This document shows positions 9,616 to 17,748 of a DNA stretch of 64,000 nt, one piece after another (the stretch's first letter is position 1; every line of letters begins with the position of its first letter). The DNA is from Bacteroidales bacterium (GTDB taxonomy: Bacteria > Bacteroidota > Bacteroidia > Bacteroidales > ML635J-15). A model generated the notes under the pieces. That model did no database searches and was not told where the DNA came from. It saw only the letters and a list, made by a program, of their open reading frames with translations. The stretch lies in assembly GCA_031275085.1 (NCBI GenBank), contig JAISPG010000069.1, positions 124,001 through 188,000 on the forward strand. The letters run 5' to 3'. A program made the position numbers and the translations under genes.

Positions 9616-10527
9616 ATGACAACAGAATCATCTTCCAAAAAAATATTTAAAGAACTGAGTTTTCTCGAAAGCGGCTGCTCATTTTTTCATGGTTCTTTTC
9701 ACAAAGGTAACGAGGAAAACATACTTGGATTAGAGCAATTTCCTCATTCGATTGACGCAGCTGGTTTATGTATCTGTCTCGAAGGAGAAGGAACCGTGCT
9801 TATCGGCGGACAAAGTTACCGTGTACAAAAGGATGATATGTGTGTAGTACTTCCGGGTTCTATCTTGCATATAATCGAAAAAAGCAACGATTTCAAGGGG
9901 TATATTTTCGGATTTCATTCGGAATTGCTCTATCAGTCCAACATTCCTTCGGCAACACCCTTATTTATGTACATAAAAGAGAATCCTTGTATTTCGCTCT
10001 CCGAAAAAGAACAAGATGAGTTGATAAAAATCTGTGATGTTATACAAAAACACGATTTCCGAAAAAATCATCCATATCAGAAAGAAATTTCAAATCACTT
10101 GGTTGCAACCGTAATTTATGAAGTACTTGGATTGTACAAAGAAGCTAAAGTGTTGAAACAGCAGCCTTTTTCACAGAAAAAAATATATTACCACAAATTT
10201 ATTGATTTGCTGAATCGCCGTTCAGGGAAAAATATGACTATTAATTTTTATGCCAACGAACTTTGTATTACCCCCCGCTATCTGTCGGCTATTTGCAAGG
10301 AAATAACAGGACATACGGCAACCGAGTCTATAAATAAGCATATATTAATGAATGCTCGTCTTTTATTGGTTTCTACAAATATGACCATAGCACAAATATC
10401 TGAAGAGCTTAATTTTAGTAATGCTTCGTTTTTCTCACAATTTTTCAAGAAGTATGAAGGTGTAATGCCAAAAGTATATAGAGAAAATAACAGATTTGAG
10501 TTTAATGAAAAGAAAATCCTTATATAG
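9616..10527 (+). CDS. AraC-family transcriptional regulator
   Basis: A 303-residue protein with a cupin-like ligand-binding N-terminal half (CLEGEGTVLIGGQSY and DDMCVVLPGSI). The C-terminal double helix-turn-helix spans about residues 200-295 (NELCITPRYLSAICKEITG, then ISEELNFSNASFFSQFFKK). It is transcribed away from the adaptor-pump-channel operon, so it is probably its regulator. The spacing of a TAnnTTTG box to the ATG supports the chosen start. Confidence 0.9.
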   Translation: MTTESSSKKIFKELSFLESGCSFFHGSFHKGNEENILGLEQFPHSIDAAGLCICLEGEGTVLIGGQSYRVQKDDMCVVLPGSILHIIEKSNDFKGYIFGFHSELLYQSNIPSATPLFMYIKENPCISLSEKEQDELIKICDVIQKHDFRKNHPYQKEISNHLVATVIYEVLGLYKEAKVLKQQPFSQKKIYYHKFIDLLNRRSGKNMTINFYANELCITPRYLSAICKEITGHTATESINKHILMNARLLLVSTNMTIAQISEELNFSNASFFSQFFKKYEGVMPKVYRENNRFEFNEKKILI

Positions 10528-10738
10528 ACTTCCCCAAAAAATAATTTTGTATTAAGAATTATATTTTTGGCTTTATACAACGTGAATTATTTTACCAGGG
10601 CAAGTTATTTGATATGAAAGAGCTATCCTTCCCACATATAAAAGTCTTGTATTTTTTATAAGAATTATAAGAAAAAAAGTATTCTCTTTGTGATTTTTTT
10701 CTTCATTTTGCGAATAATAGTTTGTAAACAATAAAACA

Positions 10739-11230
10739 GTGGATAAAGAAAAATTCATCGCAATCATTAAAGAGCATCAGGCATTGATCTACAAGGTGTG
10801 TCATTCTTATTGCCAGGAAGCGGAAAACAGAAATGATTTACAACAGGATATTTTGTTGCAGTTATGGTATAGTATGGAGAAATTTGACGGACGCGTTAAA
10901 TTCTCTACATGGGTATACAGGATCGCACTTAATACCGCTATCTCTTTTTACCGGAAAAATAAAAAACATCAGGAAAAGAAGACATCTATTGACGAGAGTA
11001 TTATTTCGCTTCCCGAAATGGAAGCAGATAACTCACAAAAAGAGAATATTACCATTTTATACCGCTTTATAAACAATCTTAACCACTTTGACAAAGCGTT
11101 GATTTTACTTTATCTTGATGATTTCAAATATGAAGAAATCGCGGAAATTCTCGGCATTTCCAAAACCAACGTAGCTACAAAAATCAGCCGGATAAAACAA
11201 ACTTTAAAAAATCAAATCAGTAATTATTAA
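10739..11230 (+). CDS. ECF-type RNA polymerase sigma factor
   Basis: The 163 residues have sigma region 2 (about 5-75: LIYKVCHSYCQ, DLQQDILLQLW, FSTWVYRIALNTAISFYR) and region 4 (about 105-160, with the helix-turn-helix YEEIAEILGISKTNVATKISRIK). The only reasonable start is a GTG. The next gene starts 10 bases after the stop and encodes a membrane protein in the place where an anti-sigma factor is usual. The pair probably forms a signalling unit. Confidence 0.9.
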   Translation: MDKEKFIAIIKEHQALIYKVCHSYCQEAENRNDLQQDILLQLWYSMEKFDGRVKFSTWVYRIALNTAISFYRKNKKHQEKKTSIDESIISLPEMEADNSQKENITILYRFINNLNHFDKALILLYLDDFKYEEIAEILGISKTNVATKISRIKQTLKNQISNY

Positions 11231-11240
11231 AATTAAAAAA

Positions 11241-11885
11241 ATGATGGAATTACAAGAACTTAAAAATGCTTGGGCAGAATATGATAAAAAACTTTCGGAA
11301 AACCTGAAAATCAATGAAGAACTGCTTAAACGAATGAACCTGGACAAATCAAAAAACGAATTAAAAACCCCAATGAGATATGAGATTGCTCAGATTATCA
11401 TTATGTTTTTACTTGCTTGTCCAATGATATTCTATGGTGTATATATGATCGACCAACCCCTGTTTAGTGTTTTATCCTTCTTAAGCGCAGCTATCGCTTT
11501 AACCTGTATGATATTTTCAATTAAAAGGATAAAAGCTTTTGTAAAAGTAGACTATTATAATGCCTCTGTTTTACAAATACAAAAAGAGATAACTTCTTTA
11601 AAGATATATGTTATGAAATTTCGCAAAGCTGAAATGATCTTGTCGGCTATTCTGGTTTTTTCCGTTTTTCCTGTCTTAATGAAATGGGTACACGGATTCG
11701 ATATGTTTACATCAGACCATTTTCTCGACCCGATCATCAGGCTTACAGTAATTTTTGCCATAGGAACTCCTTTGGGAATGTGGCTAAGTAAACACTTTTA
11801 TAATAAAAAAATAGAAAATGCCCAATATTATCTGAATGAAATTGAGCGATTTTCGAAAGAAGAACAGAATATTTTGCAGGATTAA
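11241..11885 (+). CDS. Four-helix membrane protein paired with the ECF sigma factor
   Basis: The 214 residues start with a soluble, helix-rich cytoplasmic stretch (1-45: MELQELKNAWAEYDKKLSEN). Two pairs of transmembrane helices follow (about 46-95 and 130-185), then a charged tail. The N-terminal stretch may bind the sigma factor, as in membrane anti-sigma proteins, although no zinc-binding HCC motif is present. Co-transcription with the sigma gene is clear from the 10-base gap. ATG at 11241 or the next in-frame ATG at 11244 are both possible. Confidence 0.7.
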   Translation: MMELQELKNAWAEYDKKLSENLKINEELLKRMNLDKSKNELKTPMRYEIAQIIIMFLLACPMIFYGVYMIDQPLFSVLSFLSAAIALTCMIFSIKRIKAFVKVDYYNASVLQIQKEITSLKIYVMKFRKAEMILSAILVFSVFPVLMKWVHGFDMFTSDHFLDPIIRLTVIFAIGTPLGMWLSKHFYNKKIENAQYYLNEIERFSKEEQNILQD

Positions 11886-11907
11886 TAATATTTTAATATA
11901 TTTCAAA

Positions 11908-12834
11908 ATGAAAAAAACAGTTTTATTTTTATCTCTTTTGGGAACCATATTAATGGTTTCTGCTCAAAAACCTACAGATTTTCCCAATACTGTTTTATGG
12001 GAAATATCCGGGAACGGATTGAAAAAATCTTCATATATATTGGGTACGCACCATGCCTTTATGTACGATTTTATTGATAGTATTCCAGGTTTGCAAAATG
12101 TGATTAAGAAAACAAAACAAGTAGCAGGCGAAATCGACATGGCAGATATGCAAAAACTTCAATTCAAGATGTTGCAACATTCTTTCATGCCCGACAGTTT
12201 GAGCTATGATAAAATGTTATCACAGTCAGATTATCTAAAATTAGATGATGCACTAAGGACTCACCTTGGCGAAGGGTTAAATTTATATGGAAAATTTTCT
12301 CCTGCAATGCTTTCTGCAACAATTACACAGGTCATTATGATGCAGATATTTCCTAATCTTGTGGAATCTGCTACCAAAGGAATTGATATAACCATACAAG
12401 AATTAGCCCGTCAAAAGAAAAAACCTGTTATAGGATTAGAAACAATTGACGATCAGATATATGCTCTTTTTCTTGTAGATCCAATAAATAAGCAACTTAC
12501 GGATTTAATATGCTCATTGGATCATTTTGACGAGATGTTGGAAAAATCTGTTGAATTGGCAAATTATTATAGCCGGTTCGACCTGAACGCTATTTATTCA
12601 ATTTTTCAGAATGAAGAAGGCCCATGTCAGTTTTCTGAAGAATCCGAAAACGCGCTTATCGCTGACAGAAATAATAACTGGGTAATTAAATTACCTGACA
12701 TTATGCAATCCAAGCCGACTTTAATTGTAGTTGGGGTAGCTCATTTAGTAGGCGATGATGGATTACTTTATCAACTGTCGCAGAAAGGATATTCTGTAAA
12801 ACCGATAATGGCAGAACATCACCTATCAAAGTAA
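11908..12834 (+). CDS. TraB/GumN-family exported protein
   Basis: I place the start at the ATG at 11908. It gives a clean signal peptide (MKKTVLFLSLLG...SAQ) and 22 bases of spacing from the upstream stop, whereas an in-frame extension to 11836 would run into the previous gene. The 308 residues have the family's N-terminal SYILGTHHAF motif with paired histidines, a helical middle, and the C-terminal GVAHLVGDDGLLYQLSQKGY motif. Homologues are linked to the Tiki/TraB metalloprotease-like fold. It is probably periplasmic and co-transcribed with the sigma factor pair. Confidence 0.85.
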   Translation: MKKTVLFLSLLGTILMVSAQKPTDFPNTVLWEISGNGLKKSSYILGTHHAFMYDFIDSIPGLQNVIKKTKQVAGEIDMADMQKLQFKMLQHSFMPDSLSYDKMLSQSDYLKLDDALRTHLGEGLNLYGKFSPAMLSATITQVIMMQIFPNLVESATKGIDITIQELARQKKKPVIGLETIDDQIYALFLVDPINKQLTDLICSLDHFDEMLEKSVELANYYSRFDLNAIYSIFQNEEGPCQFSEESENALIADRNNNWVIKLPDIMQSKPTLIVVGVAHLVGDDGLLYQLSQKGYSVKPIMAEHHLSK

Positions 12835-12963
12835 TTGTACTTTTTTCAATAATATATTGTTTTGTAAAGCAGATAAAAATACTCTGTCTCTGTTGATATT
12901 GCTCCCCAATACATTGGAGTGTATGAGTTTGCTAACAAATTATGCTTTATTTAAGATACAATT

Positions 12964-13019
12964 CTAATCTAATTTTAATCCTTTTCAAAATATCATCTAA
13001 TCTTAGGAAAATACTTTTG
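12964..13019 (+). promoter_or_regulatory. Response-regulator-type promoter of the metal-efflux tolC gene
   Basis: Half-sites ctaatct (12964-12970), ttaatcc (12975-12981) and ctaatct (12997-13003) have starts 11 and 22 bp apart. The -7 box tacttttg (13012-13019) follows 15 bp after the last start. The same series occurs before the RND gene at 17749. Direct repeats at one-helical-turn spacing are typical of OmpR-family operators. Confidence 0.75.
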
Positions 13020-13044
13020 CAGAGTAAAATGTGTAAAAGTAAAA

Positions 13045-14343
13045 ATGAAAAAATATCATTATGTAGTAATTTTTTGTTGTTGTTGGGTTTCTTTTGTGAT
13101 TTCGTCACAAGCTCAACAATTGCAAAAACTAACACAACAAGAAGCAGAAACTTTATTCCTGAAACAAAACCTCGAACTTATCGCCCAGCAATATAATATC
13201 GATATTGCCGATGCTGCAATAGTCCAGGCAAAATTGTGGGAAAATCCATCGCTTTCGATCAGTCAGATAAATTTCTGGAGTACTTCTTCACAACGTGAAG
13301 GCGTTGATGAAGTAATTCCCCCTTTGTTCGGAGATTTTGGAAAGAATAAGGAATTCAGCATTGAACTAAGCCAGTTTATTCAAATTGCAGGGCAACGCAG
13401 AAAGTTAATGAAAATGGAAAAAATCGGCAAAGAAATGTCTGCCGAAGAATTTGGAGAAGTGTTGCGGTCGTTGAAAACAGAATTGCGAAAAAATATATAT
13501 GATCTTATTTATCTGCAGGAATATCAGAAAACAGTATCTTCTCAAAAAGAAGTTCTCAATAAATTGATTGGAAGCTATCAAACGCAAGTTGTTTCCGGAA
13601 ATGTTTCCAAGAGTGAATTACTTCGTTTACAATCATCGCTTTTAGAATTGGAGAATGAATTGTATGAAGTACAAATAGAATATAATGAACTGCAAAAAAC
13701 ACTGAAAGTCTTGCTTAACGTCCAACCTCATGTTGTTTTGGAGATTGTTTCAGATGAAAAGGAATACAAAAATCCTGCAGATATTTCATTACAGGATCTG
13801 TTTCTACAAGCGGAAAATTCTCGTCCGGATTTAAAATACAGTCAACTTAAAACACAATATTATGAAAAATCCATTATTCACGAGAAATCGCAACGAGCTC
13901 CGAATTTAGAGTTAAGCGTTAATTACGATCGTTACGGCGGTGTCTGGAAAAATTTCGTAGGATTCGGATTAAATATCGATTTGCCTCTTATCAACCGAAA
14001 TCAGGGAAATATAAGAATTGCCCGTTACAATAAAGAGCAAAGCGAATATCTTTTTCAACAGCAGCAAAACAGAGTACAACAGGAAGTTACTCAGGCTTTT
14101 AATAATTATGGTTCTGTGTATGATTTTTTCTTAAAAATAAACAATAATAGTTTACTGGCCGAAATTGATTCCATGTTGGATATATATACGGACAATCTGC
14201 TGAAGCGAAATATAAGCATGTTGGAATATATTGATTTTATGGAAAGTTATAAAAACAGTAAGCAAACCACGTTGTCGGTAAAGAAAAATATCGGACAACA
14301 GTTTGAGGAATTGCAGTACGTTGTGGGAACAGATATTAATTAA
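13045..14343 (+). CDS. Outer-membrane efflux channel, TolC family (Czc/Cus-type system)
   Basis: The 432 residues have a signal peptide (to about residue 24) followed by LTQQEAETLFLKQNLELIAQQYNID, the typical start of CusC/CzcC-type channels. Long coiled-coil helices follow in two repeats. It opens a unit with the adaptor 24 bases downstream. It shares its operator pattern with the heavy-metal-type RND gene at 17749, so the three proteins probably form one tripartite metal exporter. Confidence 0.88.
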   Translation: MKKYHYVVIFCCCWVSFVISSQAQQLQKLTQQEAETLFLKQNLELIAQQYNIDIADAAIVQAKLWENPSLSISQINFWSTSSQREGVDEVIPPLFGDFGKNKEFSIELSQFIQIAGQRRKLMKMEKIGKEMSAEEFGEVLRSLKTELRKNIYDLIYLQEYQKTVSSQKEVLNKLIGSYQTQVVSGNVSKSELLRLQSSLLELENELYEVQIEYNELQKTLKVLLNVQPHVVLEIVSDEKEYKNPADISLQDLFLQAENSRPDLKYSQLKTQYYEKSIIHEKSQRAPNLELSVNYDRYGGVWKNFVGFGLNIDLPLINRNQGNIRIARYNKEQSEYLFQQQQNRVQQEVTQAFNNYGSVYDFFLKINNNSLLAEIDSMLDIYTDNLLKRNISMLEYIDFMESYKNSKQTTLSVKKNIGQQFEELQYVVGTDIN

Positions 14344-14367
14344 AAATAAAAAAAATAAAGATTAAAA

Positions 14368-15459
14368 ATGACAAATAGACGAATCATATTATCAATCATA
14401 ATGGGCATCGTTGCATGTTGTGCAATATCGTGTTCAAAAGTCATAAGTAAAGAAAATGATGAACACAAAGAAATTCATGCAGATTTTCTAAAGCAAATAA
14501 AAACCACGCAAGCGGTCTTGAGTAACCGGCAGGAAGGTTTAACTTTAACAGGTAAGGTGGAATACGACCCGGATAAGATTATTCATTACGCTCCATTGAT
14601 CAATGGTGTAGTGGAGAAAACCTATTTTTCGTTAGGAGATAGAGTCAAAAAGGGAGATATACTGTTCGATGTCCGCAGCACAGAACTCACACAATTGCTG
14701 TCAGAACTATCTTCTCTAAAAGCAGAAGAAAAGATTGTCGAACGGGAGCTTAAAAGCGCCCAATCCATGTTTGATTCCGGTATGTTGTCCGAACGTGAAT
14801 TACTGGAAGCTCAGGCACGCCAGAATCAATGCAAAGCATCTCTTCAAAAAATTGAAACGGATATGTCTTTGTACGGATACAATAAAGAAAACGGAACATT
14901 CTCAGTAAAAGCTCCCATGTCGGGATTTATTGTGAATAAGAATATTTCTTCGGGAAGTACGATTTATTCAGGTGGCGATATTGCATTTACTGTAGCGGAT
15001 TTAAGTACCGTATGGATTTCAGCCAATGTATATGCCGGAAATTTACAATTTGTACAGGAAGGCATGGAAGTAGAAATTACTACACTTTCTTACCCGGACG
15101 AAGTTTTTAAAGGAAAAATAAAAACGCTTTCACAAGTATTCGATCCTGAGGAAAAAGTTTTGAAAGCAAGGATACCTGTCTCAAATAATGACCTGAAATT
15201 CAAGCCGGAAATGTCTGTCTTAATAACTTTACAGAAACAAAATAATCAGCAACTTTTATCTGTTCCCTCTGAAGCTTTAATTTTTGATAATAACAGATAT
15301 TTTTTAGTTATTGAAGAGGATAAAGAAAATTATACAGTGAAAGAAGTTATTTTACAATGTAACCATAACGGGATATCCTATATTGCTTCCGGTATTCAGG
15401 AGGGAGATAATGTTGTTGTTAAAAACCAGCTTTTGCTATACGAAGAAATTTCGGAATAA
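14368..15459 (+). CDS. Periplasmic adaptor of a Czc/Cus-type efflux system (lipoprotein)
   Basis: A 363-residue membrane fusion protein with a lipobox-like CAISC near residue 21. The order is: barrel-sandwich half (YAPLINGVVEKTYFSLGDRVKKGDILFDV), helical hairpin (about 105-155), second lipoyl half (KAPMSGFIVNKNISSG), and beta domains. It lacks a recognisable C-terminal metal-chaperone domain. It directly follows the TolC gene and should bridge the outer-membrane channel and the pump encoded at 17749. Confidence 0.9.
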   Translation: MTNRRIILSIIMGIVACCAISCSKVISKENDEHKEIHADFLKQIKTTQAVLSNRQEGLTLTGKVEYDPDKIIHYAPLINGVVEKTYFSLGDRVKKGDILFDVRSTELTQLLSELSSLKAEEKIVERELKSAQSMFDSGMLSERELLEAQARQNQCKASLQKIETDMSLYGYNKENGTFSVKAPMSGFIVNKNISSGSTIYSGGDIAFTVADLSTVWISANVYAGNLQFVQEGMEVEITTLSYPDEVFKGKIKTLSQVFDPEEKVLKARIPVSNNDLKFKPEMSVLITLQKQNNQQLLSVPSEALIFDNNRYFLVIEEDKENYTVKEVILQCNHNGISYIASGIQEGDNVVVKNQLLLYEEISE

Positions 15460-15473
15460 GAAATTAAAGATAT

Positions 15474-16010
15474 TTATTTCTTTACCCAAACATGTGTAAT
15501 TTCTCCAAAAACATATTTGCGGTAATCGCTTGTGCTTTTATAAGTATCATTAAGCCATTCCTTAGCTTCCTTAGAATAAAAATCATCAAGTCCCGGAGTG
15601 GTTATTTGTATCAACTTACATTCAATAATCAGATTTGCTTCTTCGAAAGAGATATTTCCGGAAGAAGTCTTGATAGTTGTCAGTTCAACCTCTTCCATTT
15701 TCTTACTGTCTCTTCCAGATTTATTTCCCAAAAAGAGCATTTTTTGTTTGTATTCATCAAAAAAGTAAGATAAGGTAAATTTTTGTTCTTTCTCAATCAA
15801 TTCAAGAGTGTAACGATCTGACCGGATAGTACACCAGACATTAGGTTTTCTGAAAAGGAGTCCAAAACCACCTCCGCTACCGACCATAGAATTATAATGT
15901 TCATGATTCCCTGCTGTAACAGCAAAGAAGTCTTTTCCCACTAAATTGAAAATATTGAAATTATTACATAATTCTTCAGGAGAAATTTGTTTAAATAATT
16001 GTTCCATCAT
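15474..16010 (-). CDS. Flavin reductase-like FMN-binding split-barrel protein
   Basis: The 178 residues match the flavin reductase-like split-barrel family: NIFNLVGKDFFAVTAGNHEHYNSMVGSGGGFG near the N-terminus, then a strand RKPNVWCTIRSDRYT. They probably bind FMN and may reduce flavin or other acceptors in the cytoplasm. It is convergent with the adaptor gene (15 bases between stops) and lies downstream of the sigma-factor module on the same strand. The first or second methionine could be the start. Confidence 0.8.
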   Translation of the reverse strand: MMEQLFKQISPEELCNNFNIFNLVGKDFFAVTAGNHEHYNSMVGSGGGFGLLFRKPNVWCTIRSDRYTLELIEKEQKFTLSYFFDEYKQKMLFLGNKSGRDSKKMEEVELTTIKTSSGNISFEEANLIIECKLIQITTPGLDDFYSKEAKEWLNDTYKSTSDYRKYVFGEITHVWVKK

Positions 16011-16077
16011 GTCTTTACAAGCATTGTGATTTGATTATACAAAAATAAAGAAAATTCGCTAGAGAATTTGACTAAAA

Positions 16078-16644
16078 TTAACTTTCAAGCAAATCCCGAT
16101 ACAATCCTTCCAAACGTTTACGAAGATGTTTGACAGCATAATGCTTCCGGGATAATAATGTATTGACAGGTGTTCCGGTAGCTTGCGATATTTCTTTTAC
16201 AGAAAGACCGTCAAGTTCGGTGAGTTCAAAGACTTCACGTTGTTCGGGAGGTAGCTCGGATAAAGCTTTTTCTAATTCTTCCCAAACTAATGAACGCATA
16301 TATTCCGTTTCAGGTGTCGGGTTATCATCATTGAATAAAATTTCAGAAAATTCTTCTATAATGCTATCATTATCGTCATATTGAATTTTAGGAAGTCTTT
16401 CTTCCCTCTTCTTTTTCCCTTTGTTGATAATGGTATTACGTGTAACACGGTAGAGCCAAGCCGTTACATGCTCAATCGGATTCATACTGTCATCAACAGT
16501 TTTCATAAACTGATAAAAAACATCCTGCAAAATATCCTCAGATTCTTCCTTATTGGATACACGTTTACGAATAAATGCTTTAAGTTTTGGTTGATGTTCG
16601 GAAAAAAACCTCTTTACATTCTCTTGTTCCTTAGAGTTATTCAT
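16078..16644 (-). CDS. ECF-type sigma factor in the metal-efflux locus
   Basis: I start at the ATG at 16644 (MNNSKEQENVKRFF). It overlaps the previous stop by 8 bases and begins just before region 2, whereas a longer frame to 16746 lies wholly inside the upstream gene. The 188 residues show region 2 (EDILQDVFYQFM, AWLYRVTRNTIIN) and region 4 (ALSELPPEQREVFELTELDGLS, then VKEISQATGTPVNTLLSRKHYAVKHLRKRL). With the two small genes upstream it forms an operon opposite the efflux genes. It may sense metal or envelope stress. Confidence 0.88.
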   Translation of the reverse strand: MNNSKEQENVKRFFSEHQPKLKAFIRKRVSNKEESEDILQDVFYQFMKTVDDSMNPIEHVTAWLYRVTRNTIINKGKKKREERLPKIQYDDNDSIIEEFSEILFNDDNPTPETEYMRSLVWEELEKALSELPPEQREVFELTELDGLSVKEISQATGTPVNTLLSRKHYAVKHLRKRLEGLYRDLLES

Positions 16645-17026
16645 TATCGTTTCCGGATTCTCTGGTTTTATTATCCGCATAAAATTCTTTGCCGAAAAAT
16701 TCCTCTCTTCCCTGATGTCCGAAGCCAAATTTTCTTCTTTTTTCAATAAATTCCATACGTTGTTCCGGTGACATTTTCATCCATTTGTCATGCATCGGGC
16801 TATTATGGTGACCTTGATGCATTTTGTGATTCATCATTTTACCTGCTTTAAAGCCACCGAAAAGAATACGGGCTAGAACTAGTATCCCCAGTGCCTGCCA
16901 GAAGTTAATTGTTATTAATCCGAATATAGAAGGCATCAACCAATTCCACAACAACATCACAACTGCGCTAAATCCTGCAGCAATCAACAAAAAACCTACC
17001 GGCATTAAAAATCTTATTTTTTTCAT
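16637..17026 (-). CDS. Small His-rich membrane protein upstream of the sigma factor
   Basis: The 129 residues have two transmembrane helices (about 6-30 and 37-58), then a histidine- and methionine-rich segment (MMNHKMHQGHHNSPMH). Next is a motif KWMKMSPEQRMEFIEKRR and a charged tail. The motif recurs twice in the soluble protein encoded at 17181-17531. Its stop overlaps the sigma-factor start by 8 bases. The His/Met segment suggests metal binding. It may act as a membrane anchor or sensor for the sigma factor, but the family is not recognised. Confidence 0.7.
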   Translation of the reverse strand: MKKIRFLMPVGFLLIAAGFSAVVMLLWNWLMPSIFGLITINFWQALGILVLARILFGGFKAGKMMNHKMHQGHHNSPMHDKWMKMSPEQRMEFIEKRRKFGFGHQGREEFFGKEFYADNKTRESGNDNE

Positions 17027-17133
17027 ATAATTTCAATTTTTTTAATTGTAAAATAAAATACTAAAATATAAAAACCTATGACATTACTAATTTTATTTAA
17101 TTTATTGTTTATCATGTTGGTGATATTGATAAT

Positions 17134-17166
17134 AAAACCGGCTGTATTATTTCAACAACCGGTTTT
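17134..17166 (-). terminator. Hairpin terminator after the gene at 17181
   Basis: AAAACCGG (17134-17141) pairs with CCGGTTTT (17159-17166), with a further inner TGT/ACA pairing around an A/T-rich loop. It lies just past the minus-strand stop at 17181 and is flanked by T/A runs on both sides, so it could work in either direction. Confidence 0.65.
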
Positions 17167-17180
17167 AATTTTAATATCTC

Positions 17181-17531
17181 TTATTTGCTTTCTGTTGAAT
17201 GCGGCATTTTTGCTCCAAAAAAACAATCTTCAAATCTTCCAAATCCATGGTGTCCTGAAAAATGTTTACCAAAATGATTTTCCATAGCTTCCTTTCTCTC
17301 ATCCACGAAAGCTTGTTTTTCTTCCGGTGTTTTCTCAATCCATTTCATACAACGATCATCAATTGATTCTACTGAAAAATGATCTTTTCCCATATGTTCA
17401 ACTTTTTTGTTCATAAAATCAAGTTTCTCATCATCAGTCATTTTTGACCATCTTTCCTGAAACTTTTTTCTTGCATCTTTATCGAATGGATTCCTTCCGT
17501 TAAATCCCATTCCAAAATTTTCTATTGTCAT
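17181..17531 (-). CDS. Small soluble protein with two W-x-x-[MT]-type motifs
   Basis: The 116 residues have no signal peptide or membrane segment. Two similar stretches, RWSKMTDDEKLDFMNKK (about 27-43) and KWIEKTPEEKQAFVDERK (about 63-80), match the one in the adjacent membrane protein. The tail is rich in His, Gly and Phe and has two cysteines. It is the first gene of the minus-strand module leading to the sigma factor. It is possibly a metal-binding or anti-sigma-type partner, but no known family is recognised. Confidence 0.6.
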   Translation of the reverse strand: MTIENFGMGFNGRNPFDKDARKKFQERWSKMTDDEKLDFMNKKVEHMGKDHFSVESIDDRCMKWIEKTPEEKQAFVDERKEAMENHFGKHFSGHHGFGRFEDCFFGAKMPHSTESK

Positions 17532-17672
17532 TACTTTCTAATTTTTAAATTATACAATTTTTTTATTTTTGAGAGTCTCTCTATTTATGAAGACAACTGA
17601 GAGGAAAAAATATTTTACGAAAAAAAAAGAAAAATGAATTTTTATTTGAATATAATAACAGATAGATATTTT

Positions 17673-17728
17673 CTAATCCAATTCTAATCTGTTCCAAAAA
17701 AACGCCTAATCTTAACGAACTACTTTTG
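17673..17728 (+). promoter_or_regulatory. Response-regulator-type promoter of the heavy-metal RND gene
   Basis: Half-sites ctaatcc (17673), ctaatct (17684) and ctaatct (17706) have starts 11 and 22 bp apart. The -7 box tacttttg is at 17721-17728, 15 bp after the last start. The layout is base-for-base that of 12964-13019, so one regulator probably controls both transcripts. Confidence 0.75.
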
Positions 17729-17748
17729 CATCGAAATATTAAAATCGT

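Noticed and set aside
16644-16746. Longer N-terminus for the second ECF sigma factor
   Set aside because: The extra 34 residues lie wholly inside the upstream gene and do not belong to sigma region 2. The ATG at 16644 gives a normal start.
17078-17287. Small plus-strand frame with hydrophobic residues
   Set aside because: It spans the terminator hairpin at 17134-17166 and part of the opposing gene. The hydrophobicity comes from A/T-rich intergenic sequence.
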